64,000 nucleotides of DNA from Mycolicibacterium malmesburyense (GTDB taxonomy: Bacteria > Actinomycetota > Actinomycetes > Mycobacteriales > Mycobacteriaceae), in contig NZ_CVTB01000280.1 in NCBI RefSeq assembly GCF_001050015.1, positions 85,753 to 149,752 of the forward strand, given 5' to 3'. Below are positions 46,270 through 55,869 of the stretch, piece after piece. The position numbers and the translations under genes were made by a program. Position 1 is the stretch's first letter, and the number at the start of each line of letters is the position of its first letter. The notes under the pieces were generated by a model. The model did not search any database, was not told where the DNA came from, and saw only the letters and a program-made list of their open reading frames with translations.

Positions 46270-47036
46270 TGGTCGCCTCCACTGCAATTGCCAAGCCCGT
46301 CCGCGCCTTCGGCGGCTTCTATTCCATGGCGCTCGACACGTTGGTGTCGATGTTCAAGCCGCCCTTCGCATGGCGAGAACTGATCAGTCAGTCGTGGTTC
46401 GTCGCGCGGGTTTCGATCGTGCCGACGCTGTTGCTGACCATTCCCTACACGGTCTTGCTGACCTTCATCGAAACAATCCTGCTCGGCGAGATCGGTGCCG
46501 CGGACTTCTCCGGGACGGGCGCCGCCCTTGGTACGGTGCGCCAAATCGGGCCCATCGTGACGGTTCTGGTGGTGGCCGGTGCGGGCGCCACCGCGATGTG
46601 CGCCGACCTCGGCGCGCGCACGATCCGTGAGGAACTCGATGCGCTGCGGGTGATGGGCGTGGATCCCATTCAGGCGCTTGTGGTTCCGCGGGTGCTGGCG
46701 GCCACCATCGTGTCCCTGGCCCTGTCGGCCACGGTGATCTTGGTGGGCCTGGCCGGCGCCTACTTCTTCGTCGTCTACATCCAGAACGTCTCGCCCGGTG
46801 CGTTCGCCGCCGGTCTCACCCTGATCATCGGGGCCACCGACGTGGTCATCGCGCTGGTGAAAGCGGCGCTATTCGGTCTGTCGGCCGGCCTGATCGCCTG
46901 CTACAAAGGGATTTCCGTACGCGGCGGGCCTGCCGGCGTCGGTAACGCGGTCAATGAGACCGTGGTGTTCACATTCATGGCGCTGTTCGCGATCAACATC
47001 GTCGCAACGGCCGTAGCGATCAGAATCACGCAATGA
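46269..47036 (+). CDS. YrbE-type MlaE permease A of the mce operon
   Basis: A 255-residue MlaE/YrbE permease. Five to six hydrophobic segments and the family block GAGATAMCADLGARTIREELDALRVMGVDPIQALVVPRVLA are visible, along with CYKGISVRGGPAGVGNAVNETVV near the C-terminus. With YrbEB it forms the membrane core of the Mce ABC importer, working with an MceG-type ATPase encoded elsewhere. The ATG at 46269 overlaps a small upstream ORF; TTG at 46266 is also possible. Stop overlaps the next start. Confidence 0.93.
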   Translation: MVASTAIAKPVRAFGGFYSMALDTLVSMFKPPFAWRELISQSWFVARVSIVPTLLLTIPYTVLLTFIETILLGEIGAADFSGTGAALGTVRQIGPIVTVLVVAGAGATAMCADLGARTIREELDALRVMGVDPIQALVVPRVLAATIVSLALSATVILVGLAGAYFFVVYIQNVSPGAFAAGLTLIIGATDVVIALVKAALFGLSAGLIACYKGISVRGGPAGVGNAVNETVVFTFMALFAINIVATAVAIRITQ

Positions 47037-47887
47037 CCGTCTCGCGGCCGCACTCCCAATTCCCCTGGCTCAAGAGCCGGTTCAAGAGCGTGGCCACTCC
47101 GTGGAACCGCATCGGGATGCAGACCAAGTTCTACGGCCGCACGCTGCGCAACATGCATTACGTCCTGCTCCATTACCGGGTCGAGCTGGTCCGGATCATC
47201 GCCGAGATGGGGCTCGGCGCCGGAGCGCTCATCATCATCGGCGGTACGGTCGCCATTGTCGGCTTCCTGACGGTGACCACCGGCGCGCTGGTTGCGGTCC
47301 AGGGTTACAGCGACTTCTCCGAACTCGGCGTCGAGGCCCTGACGGGATTCGTGTCGGCCTACTTCAACGTGCGACTGATCGCCCCGGCCACCACCGCGAT
47401 CGCATTGTCCGCCACCATCGGCGCCGGAGCCACCGCACAACTCGGCGCGATGCGCATCAACGAGGAGATCGATGCCCTCGAGGTCATGGGCATCCGTAGC
47501 ATCGCGTTCCTGGCGTCGACGCGCGTCATAGCGGGCTTCCTCGTGGTGATCCCGCTGTACTGCGTCGGCGTGCTGATGGCGTTCTGGGCGGCGCGGTTCG
47601 GAACCACGGTCATCTACGGCCAGTCGACCGGCGTATACGACCACTACTTCAGAACGTTCCTCAATCCCACCGACCTGATGTGGTCGTTCGGCCAGTGCAT
47701 CGCGCTGTCGGTGGTGATCATGCTCGTGCACACCTATTACGGCTTCACCGCTCGCGGCGGGCCCGCCGGGGTGGGGGAGGCCGTCGGACGTGCCGTGCGC
47801 ACGTCGTTGATCGTCGCCGCCTTCGTCCTGGTCATGCTCTCGCTCGCGGTGTACGGCCAATCCGGCAACTTCAACTTGGCCGGGTGA
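47033..47887 (+). CDS. YrbE-type MlaE permease B of the mce operon
   Basis: A 284-residue second permease. After an N-terminal amphipathic part (MQTKFYGRTLRNMHYVLLHYRVELVRIIAEM) comes the MlaE core with GAGATAQLGAMRINEEIDALEVMGIRSIAFLASTRVIAGF and the end GFTARGGPAGVGEAVGRAVRTSL. Starts with ATGA overlapping the YrbEA stop. It is the second half of the heterodimeric permease. Confidence 0.94.
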   Translation: MTVSRPHSQFPWLKSRFKSVATPWNRIGMQTKFYGRTLRNMHYVLLHYRVELVRIIAEMGLGAGALIIIGGTVAIVGFLTVTTGALVAVQGYSDFSELGVEALTGFVSAYFNVRLIAPATTAIALSATIGAGATAQLGAMRINEEIDALEVMGIRSIAFLASTRVIAGFLVVIPLYCVGVLMAFWAARFGTTVIYGQSTGVYDHYFRTFLNPTDLMWSFGQCIALSVVIMLVHTYYGFTARGGPAGVGEAVGRAVRTSLIVAAFVLVMLSLAVYGQSGNFNLAG

Positions 47888-47889
47888 CG

Positions 47890-49350
47890 ATGGACGATCG
47901 AGACGAAGGCCTGCATCCCGCCTGGTGGACATTGATCCTCGTGGTGTTGACCGTGGTGGCGCTCTGGTTGACCTACGCCTTGTTCGTCGGCTCGTTCGAT
48001 AAGACCGAGACGGTCACGTTGACCTCCGAACGTTCGGGCCTGGTGATGGAGACCAACGCCAAGGTCAAATTGCGCGGAGTGCAGGTCGGGCGGGTCGCCG
48101 CGATCGAGGGCGGCTCCGAACCGGTGGCGCTGAAACTCGAGATCGACAGGGACAAGCTCGAATACATCCCCGCCAACATCGAGGCGCAGATCCGGGCGAC
48201 CACGGTGTTCGGCGCCAAGTTCGTCGATCTGATCTACCCCGACGACCCCAGCAGGCAGCGGCTCGAACCCGGTCAGGTGATCGTGTCGCGCAATGTCACC
48301 GTCGAAGCGAACACCGTCTTCCAGAACGTGGTCGACGTGCTCGAGCAGATCGACCCCGCCAAGCTCAACAGCACCCTGTACGCCCTAGCAGAGGGGGTGC
48401 GCGGCCAGGGGGAGCGCATCGGCCAGGCCACCACCGATGCGAATCAAGTTCTGCTGGAACTCAATCCGCGTAACGAGACGATCACCGAGGACCTGCGGGC
48501 GCTACGGGACTTCAACAACACCTACAGCGCCGCCGCACAGGACATCGTCACCACCCTCGACGCCGCCAGCACGACCAGTGCCACCGTGGTCGCGCGCGCC
48601 AACCAGCTCGATGCGCTGCTGCTGGCCACCATCGGGTTCTCGAACAGCGGTATCAGCCTGCTCGCGCCGAACCAACAGAACCTGATCAAAGCGATCAACG
48701 TGCTCGAGCCGACGACGAACCTGCTCTTCAAGTACAGCCCCGAATACACGTGCCTGCTGACCGGTGCGAAGACTCTGCTGGACACCGGTGGGTACGACGC
48801 GCCGGGCGGTAACGGCCGCTCCCTGGTGTTGGACGTGGGCCTGGCGCTGGGCGACGACGCGTACAAGTACCCCAACCACCTGCCGGTCATCGGCGCCAAG
48901 GGCGGTCCCGGCGGCAAGCCCAGCTGCGGCTCGCTGCCCGATGTCGCGAAGAACTGGCCGGTGCGAAACCTCGTCACCAACACCGGATTCGGCACCGGCC
49001 TCGACTGGCGCCCGAACCCCGGCATCGGCTTCCCGGGGTATGCCAACTACCTGCCGGTCACCCGCGCCGTGCCCGAACCGCCGAGCATCCGCAACCTGTT
49101 CGGCGGACCCGCGCCCGGTCCGATCCCGTACCCCGGTGCCCCGGCCTACGGTGCGGATCTCTACGCCGACGACGGCACCCCGCTGTGGCCCGGCCTGCCC
49201 GCGGCGCCTCCGCCGATGGCGCCGCGCGATCCGGGTGCCACCCCAGGGTCGGAGCCGTTCATCGTCCACTCGCCGGCGCAGATGCAACCGACGCCACTGC
49301 CGCCGACACCCCTGCCCACCCCGGCCCGGCCGGGCCCCCCGTTCGGATGA
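47890..49350 (+). CDS. Mce-family substrate-binding protein A
   Basis: A 486-residue Mce protein in the A position. One N-terminal transmembrane segment (LILVVLTVVALWLTYALFVGSF) is followed by the MCE domain (VTLTSERSGLVMETNAKVKLRGVQVGRVAAIEGGSEPV), a long helical region (VVDVLEQIDPAKLNST onwards), and a Pro-rich tail from about 410 on. The six Mce proteins form a hydrophobic tunnel across the periplasm for lipids. GTG at 47884 would overlap the YrbEB stop as GTGA; the ATG at 47890 is equally possible. Confidence 0.93.
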   Translation: MDDRDEGLHPAWWTLILVVLTVVALWLTYALFVGSFDKTETVTLTSERSGLVMETNAKVKLRGVQVGRVAAIEGGSEPVALKLEIDRDKLEYIPANIEAQIRATTVFGAKFVDLIYPDDPSRQRLEPGQVIVSRNVTVEANTVFQNVVDVLEQIDPAKLNSTLYALAEGVRGQGERIGQATTDANQVLLELNPRNETITEDLRALRDFNNTYSAAAQDIVTTLDAASTTSATVVARANQLDALLLATIGFSNSGISLLAPNQQNLIKAINVLEPTTNLLFKYSPEYTCLLTGAKTLLDTGGYDAPGGNGRSLVLDVGLALGDDAYKYPNHLPVIGAKGGPGGKPSCGSLPDVAKNWPVRNLVTNTGFGTGLDWRPNPGIGFPGYANYLPVTRAVPEPPSIRNLFGGPAPGPIPYPGAPAYGADLYADDGTPLWPGLPAAPPPMAPRDPGATPGSEPFIVHSPAQMQPTPLPPTPLPTPARPGPPFG

Positions 49351-49378
49351 TCCACGACGCGATGAAAGGTAAGACGCC

Positions 49379-50419
49379 ATGCCGAGCATGAACGCCAGGG
49401 TCCGACGAGACGCATTGCGTCTCGCCGCGTTCCTGGGTGTGTGCGTGCTGGGCGTGTTCGGGCTTTTCGCGGTGTTCGGGCAGATGCGCTTCGGGGAGGT
49501 CACCAACAGTTACGTGGCCGAGTTCACCAACGTCACCGGGCTGGAGAACGGCGACTTCGTCCGCATCGCGGGCGTCGAGATCGGCAGGGTCAAAAAGGTT
49601 GAGATACAACCGGATACCACGGCGCGGGTCGAGTTCACCGCGGATCAGTCGGTGGTGCTGACCGAGGGCAGCAGGGCGGTCATCCGGTACGACGACCTCA
49701 TCGGCGGCCGCTACCTGGCGCTCGAGGAGGGTGTCGGCGGAGTCAAGAAGCTCGAGCCCGGCGGCACGATCCCGTTGGCCCGCACCTCACCCGCGCTCGA
49801 CCTGGACGCGTTGATCGGCGGCTTCCGGCCGCTGTTCCGGGCCTTGGACCCCGATCAGGTGAATGCGTTGTCCAGCCAGTTGATTCAGGCGCTGCAGGGC
49901 CAGGGCGGGACGATCAACTCGTTCCTGTCGCAGACCGCGGCGTTGACGACGACCCTGGCAGACCGGGATCGACTGATCGGCGAGGTGCTCGTCAACCTCA
50001 ACGTCGTGCTGGGGTCGCTCGGCGACCAGAACGAGCAGTTCGCGAAGGCGGTCGACGCCCTCTCCGAACTGGTGGCGACGCTGCAGGGTCGCAAGGAGGA
50101 CATCAGTAACGGGCTGGCGTACACCAACGCCGCGGCCGCGACCATCACCGACCTGCTCGCGGAGGCCCGCCCGCCGTTCTCCAAGACGATCCACGAGACC
50201 GACCGCGCGGCGGGGATCGTGGTGGCCGACCACGAGTACTTCGACAACTTGCTCAACACGCTGCCCGATGCGTATCAGGCCCTTGCGCGACAAGGCATCT
50301 ACGGTGACTTCTTCACGTTCTACCTCTGCGACATCGTGCTCAAGCTCAACGGTAAGGGCGGTCAGCCGGTGTATGTGAAGGTGGCCGGGCAGTCCACCGG
50401 GAGGTGCGCGCCGCGATGA
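49379..50419 (+). CDS. Mce-family protein B
   Basis: A 346-residue Mce protein in the B position, without the long Pro tail of the A, C and D proteins. N-terminal membrane segment (LAAFLGVCVLGVFGLFAVF), MCE domain (SYVAEFTNVTGLENGDFVRIAGVEIGRVKKVEI), then helical needle region. AAAGGTAAG precedes the ATG. There is a 28-bp gap from MceA, the largest in the core operon. Its stop overlaps the next ATG as ATGA. Confidence 0.93.
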   Translation: MPSMNARVRRDALRLAAFLGVCVLGVFGLFAVFGQMRFGEVTNSYVAEFTNVTGLENGDFVRIAGVEIGRVKKVEIQPDTTARVEFTADQSVVLTEGSRAVIRYDDLIGGRYLALEEGVGGVKKLEPGGTIPLARTSPALDLDALIGGFRPLFRALDPDQVNALSSQLIQALQGQGGTINSFLSQTAALTTTLADRDRLIGEVLVNLNVVLGSLGDQNEQFAKAVDALSELVATLQGRKEDISNGLAYTNAAAATITDLLAEARPPFSKTIHETDRAAGIVVADHEYFDNLLNTLPDAYQALARQGIYGDFFTFYLCDIVLKLNGKGGQPVYVKVAGQSTGRCAPR

Positions 50420-51768
50420 GATCTTTCTCCGAACGCAATCAGTTGGTCATCGGCGCCATCGGCCTGGCGTTGACGATCGCCATCGTGCTGGGCTCGCTGA
50501 ACTACCAACGTCTGCCGTTCCTGCAGGGCAACGAGTACTCGGCGTACTTCTCCGAGGTCGGCGGGTTGGAATCGGGTGAGGCCGTACACGTTTCCGGATT
50601 TGAGGTGGGCCAGGTCCAATCGATCGAGCTGGACGGGCCGCGCGCCCTGGTGACGTTCACCGTCGCCAAGCACATCCGGCTGGGCGACCGCACCGAGGCG
50701 GCGATCAAGACCGAAGGGATCCTGGGTACCAAGCTCCTCGAGGTCACCTCGCGCGGCGACGGTCAACTGGAGGGCACGATTCCGCTCGATCGCACGACGG
50801 CGCCTTATGAATTGCCGGATGCGTTGGGCGAGTTGGCCATGGCAATCAGCGGTCTGAACACCAACCAGTTGTCGGACTCGCTGCGGGTGTTGGCGGACAC
50901 CTTCTCCGAGACCCCGCCGGAACTGCGTGTCGCGATCGAGGGCGTGGCGCGGTTCTCCGACACGCTGAACCAGCGCGATGAGCAACTGCGCAACCTGTTG
51001 GGCAACGCCAACAAGGCCACCACGGTGCTGTCCGAGCGCAGCAACCAGATCGTCAGCCTGGTCAACAACACCAACGCGCTGCTGGCCGAGCTGAGGAGCC
51101 AAAGCGCCGCGCTGGACGAGGTTTCGGGCAACATCTCCGCACTGAGCAGGCAGTTGGGCGGCTTCATCGCCGAGAACCGCGAGACCATGCGGCCGGCCCT
51201 GGACAAGCTCAACGGCGTTTTGACGATCATCGACAACCGCAAGGAGCGCCTGCAGAAGTCGCTGGAGTTGCTCACCGACTACTCGATGTCGCTGGGTGAG
51301 TCGGTGTCGGGCGGCCCGTTCTTCAAGACCTATGTCGCCAACCTGCTTCCGGGTCAGTTCCTGCAGCCGTTCATTGACGCCGCGTTCTCCGATCTCGGTC
51401 TGGACCCGAATGTGCTGTTGCCGTCCGAACTCTCCGACCCCCAGGTCGGACAGCCGGGTACTCCCGCACTGCCCGTGCCGTTCCCGCGCACGGGTCAGGG
51501 CGGCGAACCGCGGCTGACGGTGCCCGACGCCATCACCGGTAATCCCGAGGACCGCGCCTGCGGCCTCCCCGGCCTGCCGCTGCCCGGTCCGGGTTGTTAC
51601 CCCTACCGCGAACCGCTTCCGGCGCCGCCACCCGGCGGGCCGCCTCCGGGACCGCCGGCCGCCGCGCCGCCGGCGTTGCAGTCGACACCCGACCCGACGC
51701 CGTCCCCCGTCGCGGTGCCCGCACCCGGTGGCGTCGACCACCTCGCACCCTCGGAGGGCGGACAATGA
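50416..51768 (+). CDS. Mce-family protein C
   Basis: A 450-residue Mce protein in the C position: membrane segment LVIGAIGLALTIAIVLGSL, MCE domain (EYSAYFSEVGGLESGEAVHVSGFEVGQVQSIEL), long helical region to about 350 and a Pro-rich tail (PPPGGPPPGPPAAAPP). ATGA overlap with both MceB and MceD. Confidence 0.93.
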   Translation: MRSFSERNQLVIGAIGLALTIAIVLGSLNYQRLPFLQGNEYSAYFSEVGGLESGEAVHVSGFEVGQVQSIELDGPRALVTFTVAKHIRLGDRTEAAIKTEGILGTKLLEVTSRGDGQLEGTIPLDRTTAPYELPDALGELAMAISGLNTNQLSDSLRVLADTFSETPPELRVAIEGVARFSDTLNQRDEQLRNLLGNANKATTVLSERSNQIVSLVNNTNALLAELRSQSAALDEVSGNISALSRQLGGFIAENRETMRPALDKLNGVLTIIDNRKERLQKSLELLTDYSMSLGESVSGGPFFKTYVANLLPGQFLQPFIDAAFSDLGLDPNVLLPSELSDPQVGQPGTPALPVPFPRTGQGGEPRLTVPDAITGNPEDRACGLPGLPLPGPGCYPYREPLPAPPPGGPPPGPPAAAPPALQSTPDPTPSPVAVPAPGGVDHLAPSEGGQ

Positions 51769-53093
51769 CGCGCTCCGCTCGCACCATGCTGGCCGTCGCC
51801 CTGGTCGTGATACTGGCCGGCGGGGCAATCGTGTTGTTCCGCAACACCGAACGGGTCAACCGCACACACGTCGTCGCCTACTTCGAGAACGCCAACGGCA
51901 TCTACCCCGGCGACGCGGTCCGCATCATCGGCGTGCGGGTCGGCGAGATCGAGTCGATCGAACCGCAACCCGAACGTGTGAAGATCTCCTTCTGGTACGA
52001 CAGCAAGTACAAGGTCCCGGCCGACGCCAAGGCCGCGATCCTGTCGCCGTCTGTCGTGACCGCGCGCAGTGTGCAGCTCACGCCGGCCTACACCGGGGGT
52101 CCGGTTATGCCCGACAACGCGGTGATTCCGCAGAGCCGCACCGCCGTCCCGGTCGAATGGGACCAGGTGCGTCAGCAGTTGGAGAAGTTGGCCGAGACGC
52201 TGCAGCCGACCGAGCCGGGTGGGGTGAGCCCGCTCGGGTCGCTCATCAACACCACGGCCGACAACCTGCGCGGAGAAGGCGCCAACATCCGCGACACCGT
52301 GATCAAGCTGTCGCAGGCGATCACGGCGCTCGGGGACAAGAGCACCGACATCTTCTCCACGGTCAAGAACCTGGCGATCCTGGTGTCGGCGCTGCAGGAC
52401 AGCACCGACGTGATGCGCCAGCTCAACCAGAACCTGGCGACCGTGACGGGATTGCTGGCCAATAATCCCGACGAAGTCGCCAACGCCGTACGCGATCTCA
52501 ACAATGTCGTCGGAGAGGTCCAGAGTTTCGTGGCGGAGAACCGCGAATCGCTGGGGACCACGTCGGACAAGCTGGCGGGGGTCACCCAGGCGTTGACCGA
52601 CAGCCTGGCCGACGTCAAGCAGTTCCTCCACGTCGCACCCAACACGCTGCAGAACTACGTGAACATCTGGCAGCCCGCGCAGGGGGCGGTGAGCAGCGTG
52701 CCGATGCTCAACAACTTCGCCAACCCGCTGTCCTTCCTGTGTGGCGCCATCCAGGCGGCGTCGCGGCTGGGCGCCGAACAGTCGGCGAAGCTGTGTGTGC
52801 AGTACATGGCGCCGATCCTGAAGAACCGCGAGTACAACTTCCTGCCGATCATGCAGAACGTCTTTTCCGGCGCCTCGACGAGGCCGAACGAGCTGACTTA
52901 CAGCGAGGACTGGCTGCGTCCGGATTACATTCCGCCGCAACCCGTTCCGGCGCCGCAGGCACCGCCGCCGCCGTCCGCCTTGGCGCAGCCGGCTCCGCCC
53001 GCGGGGCCGCCGCTGGCCGCGGAGGCGCCGGTGACGACGAACGCGGCCGACGGGCTGCACGGCATGATGGTGCCGCCTGGGGTGGGACCATGA
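51765..53093 (+). CDS. Mce-family protein D
   Basis: A 442-residue Mce protein in the D position: membrane segment MLAVALVVILAGGAIVLF, MCE domain (HVVAYFENANGIYPGDAVRIIGVRVGEIESIEP), helical region with GEGANIRDTVIKLSQAITALGDKS, the typical FCGAIQAASRLGAEQSAKLCVQYMAPIL block and a Pro/Ala tail. Overlaps MceE as ATGATG. Confidence 0.93.
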   Translation: MTRSARTMLAVALVVILAGGAIVLFRNTERVNRTHVVAYFENANGIYPGDAVRIIGVRVGEIESIEPQPERVKISFWYDSKYKVPADAKAAILSPSVVTARSVQLTPAYTGGPVMPDNAVIPQSRTAVPVEWDQVRQQLEKLAETLQPTEPGGVSPLGSLINTTADNLRGEGANIRDTVIKLSQAITALGDKSTDIFSTVKNLAILVSALQDSTDVMRQLNQNLATVTGLLANNPDEVANAVRDLNNVVGEVQSFVAENRESLGTTSDKLAGVTQALTDSLADVKQFLHVAPNTLQNYVNIWQPAQGAVSSVPMLNNFANPLSFLCGAIQAASRLGAEQSAKLCVQYMAPILKNREYNFLPIMQNVFSGASTRPNELTYSEDWLRPDYIPPQPVPAPQAPPPPSALAQPAPPAGPPLAAEAPVTTNAADGLHGMMVPPGVGP

Positions 53094-54244
53094 TGCGGCG
53101 CAGGCTCATTCGCGTAGTTGTCGCCGTCGCGGCGTCGGCGGTGGTGTTGTCCGGCTGTTCGGACTGGCGCGGGCTCAACTCGATTCCGCTGCCGGGCGTG
53201 GAGGGCACCGGTCCGGGCGCTTTCACCATTCAGGCGCAGATGCCGGACGTCGACAACATCGAGCCGAACTCCCGCGTGCGCGTCGGCGATGTCAACGTCG
53301 GCCACGTCACGAAGATCCAACGCCAGGACTGGCACGCGCTGGTGACGATGCAACTCAACGGCAATGTGGATCTGCCGGCGAATTCGACGGCCAAGCTCGG
53401 CCTGACCAGTCTGTTGGGCTCGCTGCACATCGAGTTGGCGCCGCCGACAGACGCTGCGCCGCAAGGCAAGCTGAAGGAGGGCTCGCTGATACCGCTCTCG
53501 TCATCGAGTGCGTATCCGAGCACCGAACAGGCCCTGGCCTCGGTCGCGTTGCTGCTCAACGGCGGTGGGATCGGCAACATCCACGACATCACCGAGGCGT
53601 TGAGCGTCGCGTTCACCGGCCGCGAGAACGACCTGCGCAGCCTGATCGAGCAACTCGACATCGCGATCGGCCACCTCGACGATCAGAAGCAGGACATCAT
53701 CGAGGCCACCGAGGGTCTGAACAACCTCATCGGACAGTTCGCCGAACAGAAGCCGGTGGTGGACAGGGCTTTACGGACCATCCCCGACGCCTTGGCCGTG
53801 CTCCGGGATCAGCGCGAGAACCTCGCCGAGGCGCTGACCCAGCTGGGCAGGTTCAGCGCGCTCGCCGCCGACTCGGTCAACCAGACCAAGGAAGCGCTCG
53901 TCCAAGAGCTCAAGGACCTCGGTGTGGTGTTGCAGGAACTCGCCAACGCCGGCCCGGCGCTCACCCGCGCGCTGAGCTTCCTGCCCACGTTCCCATTCCC
54001 GAAAGAGACGCTGCTCAACTGGATGCGCGGCGACTACGCGAACCTGACCCTGGTACTCGACCTGACTCTGAGCCGGATCGATTCCGGCTTCTTCACCGGA
54101 TCGCGGTTCGAGTGCAACCTGACGTGGTTGGAACTGCAGTGGGGGCGCACCATCGGCCAGTTCCCGAGCCCGTGCAACCACCACGTGCCACCACCGGGGG
54201 GCAATCCGTTGGTCGCGCCGTATCGCTGGGATCAGGGGCCATGA
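53090..54244 (+). CDS. Mce-family lipoprotein E
   Basis: A 384-residue lipoprotein in the E position (LprK/LprN type). The signal RRRLIRVVVAVAASAVV ends in the lipobox LSGC with lipidated Cys near residue 23. MCE domain: FTIQAQMPDVDNIEPNSRVRVGDVNVGHVTKIQ. Helical region to about 330, then SRFECNLTWLELQWGRTIGQFPSPCNHH, shared by MceE proteins. Being the lipoprotein, it probably anchors the needle at the outer face of the plasma membrane. Confidence 0.94.
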   Translation: MMRRRLIRVVVAVAASAVVLSGCSDWRGLNSIPLPGVEGTGPGAFTIQAQMPDVDNIEPNSRVRVGDVNVGHVTKIQRQDWHALVTMQLNGNVDLPANSTAKLGLTSLLGSLHIELAPPTDAAPQGKLKEGSLIPLSSSSAYPSTEQALASVALLLNGGGIGNIHDITEALSVAFTGRENDLRSLIEQLDIAIGHLDDQKQDIIEATEGLNNLIGQFAEQKPVVDRALRTIPDALAVLRDQRENLAEALTQLGRFSALAADSVNQTKEALVQELKDLGVVLQELANAGPALTRALSFLPTFPFPKETLLNWMRGDYANLTLVLDLTLSRIDSGFFTGSRFECNLTWLELQWGRTIGQFPSPCNHHVPPPGGNPLVAPYRWDQGP

Positions 54245-54245
54245 C

Positions 54246-55751
54246 ATGAGAATGACCCGCCGGATCCTCATCCAGATCGCGATCTTCTCCATGATCGCGA
54301 CCGTCGCGCTGGCGATCATGGTCTTCGGCTACATGCGGTTGCCGGACCTGCTCGGCGTCGGCCAGTACCGCGTCACCCTCGAACTCCCCGAGACCGGCGG
54401 CCTCTACCCGCGGGCCAACGTGACCTACCGCGGCGTGCAGGCCGGCGAGGTGAAGAGTGTCGAACTGACCGACACCGGAGTCCAGGCGGTGCTGTCGCTG
54501 AACTCCGACATTCGGATCCCGGCCGACCTCGAGGCCGAGGTGCACAGCGTGTCGGCCGTCGGCGAACAGTTCGTGCAGTTGCTTCCGCGCAGCGGCGAGG
54601 GTCCGGAGCTTCAGAACGGCGACGTGATCCCCGTCAGCCGAGCCACGGTGCCCACCGACATCAACTCGGTGCTCAACGACACGGCCCGCGGCCTGCAGGC
54701 GATTCCGCAGGAGAACCTGAAGACCGTCGTCGACGAGGCATATGTCGCGGTGGGCGGGCTCGGTCCCGAACTGCGCCGGCTGGTCAGCGGCAGTGCGACG
54801 CTCGCCATCGACGCCCGCAAGAACCTCGATCCGCTGCTCACGCTGATCGATCAGTCAAAGCCGGTGCTGGACAGCCAGACCGAGACGTCGGACTCGATCC
54901 AGGCGTGGGCGGCGAACCTGGCCGACATCACCGGTCAGCTGCAGAGCCAGGATCCGGCGTTGGCCGGCGTCCTCGAAAAGACCCCCGGCGCGGCCGAAGA
55001 GGCGCGTGCGCTGTTCGACCGGTTGCAACCCACACTGCCGATCGTGTTGGCCAACCTGGCCAGCGTCGGCGAGGTTGCCCTCAAGTACCAGCCGAGCCTC
55101 GAGCAGTTCCTGGTGTTGCTGCCGCAGGGCACCGCCGTGACCCAGGCGGTGGGCGTGCACAAGCGCAACACCAAGCAGGACTACATGGGCGATGCGCTGA
55201 TCTTCAACCTGAACGCGATCCTGCCGGCGCTGCCCGCACCGTTGCCGCTGCCGCCGCAGAATCTGCCGCCGCCGTGTACGACCGGCTTCCTGCCCGCTCA
55301 GCAGCAGCGGGTGCCGGTCTTCGAGGACTATCCCGAGCGGCCGAAGGGCGATCTGTACTGCCGCACGCCGCAGGACGCACCGTTCAACGTCCGCGGCGCC
55401 CGCAACCTGCCGTGCGTCACGGTGCCCGGCAAGCGGGCCCCGACCTGGCAGATGTGTGAGAGCGACGAGCAGTACGTCCCGCTCAACGATGGCTACAACT
55501 GGAAGGGCGACCCGAACGCGACGCTGTCCGGGCAGCCCATCCCGCATGTGCCGCCGGATGTGCCGATGGTCGAGCTGACGCCTCCGCCGCCGGGTACGCC
55601 GCCGTTGCCCGCCGTCACGGCCGCCGAATACGACCCCGCGTCGGGGTCCTACGTCGGACCGGACGGCAAGGTGTATACGCAGTCGAACCTGGCACAGGGT
55701 GCGGCGGGCGAGCGGCCGTGGCAGTCGATGCTCATCCCGCCGGGAAGCTGA
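54246..55751 (+). CDS. Mce-family protein F
   Basis: A 501-residue Mce protein in the F position: membrane segment IAIFSMIATVALAIMVFGYM, MCE domain (YRVTLELPETGGLYPRANVTYRGVQAGEVKSVEL), helical region, and a long Pro-rich C-terminus containing RGARNLPCVTVPGKRAPTWQMCESDEQYVPLNDGYNWKGDPNATLSGQ, a motif cluster common in MceF. It starts one base after MceE. A 118-bp gap follows before the first Mce-associated gene. Confidence 0.93.
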   Translation: MRMTRRILIQIAIFSMIATVALAIMVFGYMRLPDLLGVGQYRVTLELPETGGLYPRANVTYRGVQAGEVKSVELTDTGVQAVLSLNSDIRIPADLEAEVHSVSAVGEQFVQLLPRSGEGPELQNGDVIPVSRATVPTDINSVLNDTARGLQAIPQENLKTVVDEAYVAVGGLGPELRRLVSGSATLAIDARKNLDPLLTLIDQSKPVLDSQTETSDSIQAWAANLADITGQLQSQDPALAGVLEKTPGAAEEARALFDRLQPTLPIVLANLASVGEVALKYQPSLEQFLVLLPQGTAVTQAVGVHKRNTKQDYMGDALIFNLNAILPALPAPLPLPPQNLPPPCTTGFLPAQQQRVPVFEDYPERPKGDLYCRTPQDAPFNVRGARNLPCVTVPGKRAPTWQMCESDEQYVPLNDGYNWKGDPNATLSGQPIPHVPPDVPMVELTPPPPGTPPLPAVTAAEYDPASGSYVGPDGKVYTQSNLAQGAAGERPWQSMLIPPGS

Positions 55752-55869
55752 CGCTTGAGCCGTTGTGCCCATACGCGGACAGGGTCCGACGCTATGGTGT
55801 CGAGCGCGTAGGTTGTAGCCGACCTGTGAACCGACCCCGACTTGGCCCGCGGGCCGCAGAGGAACCTAG

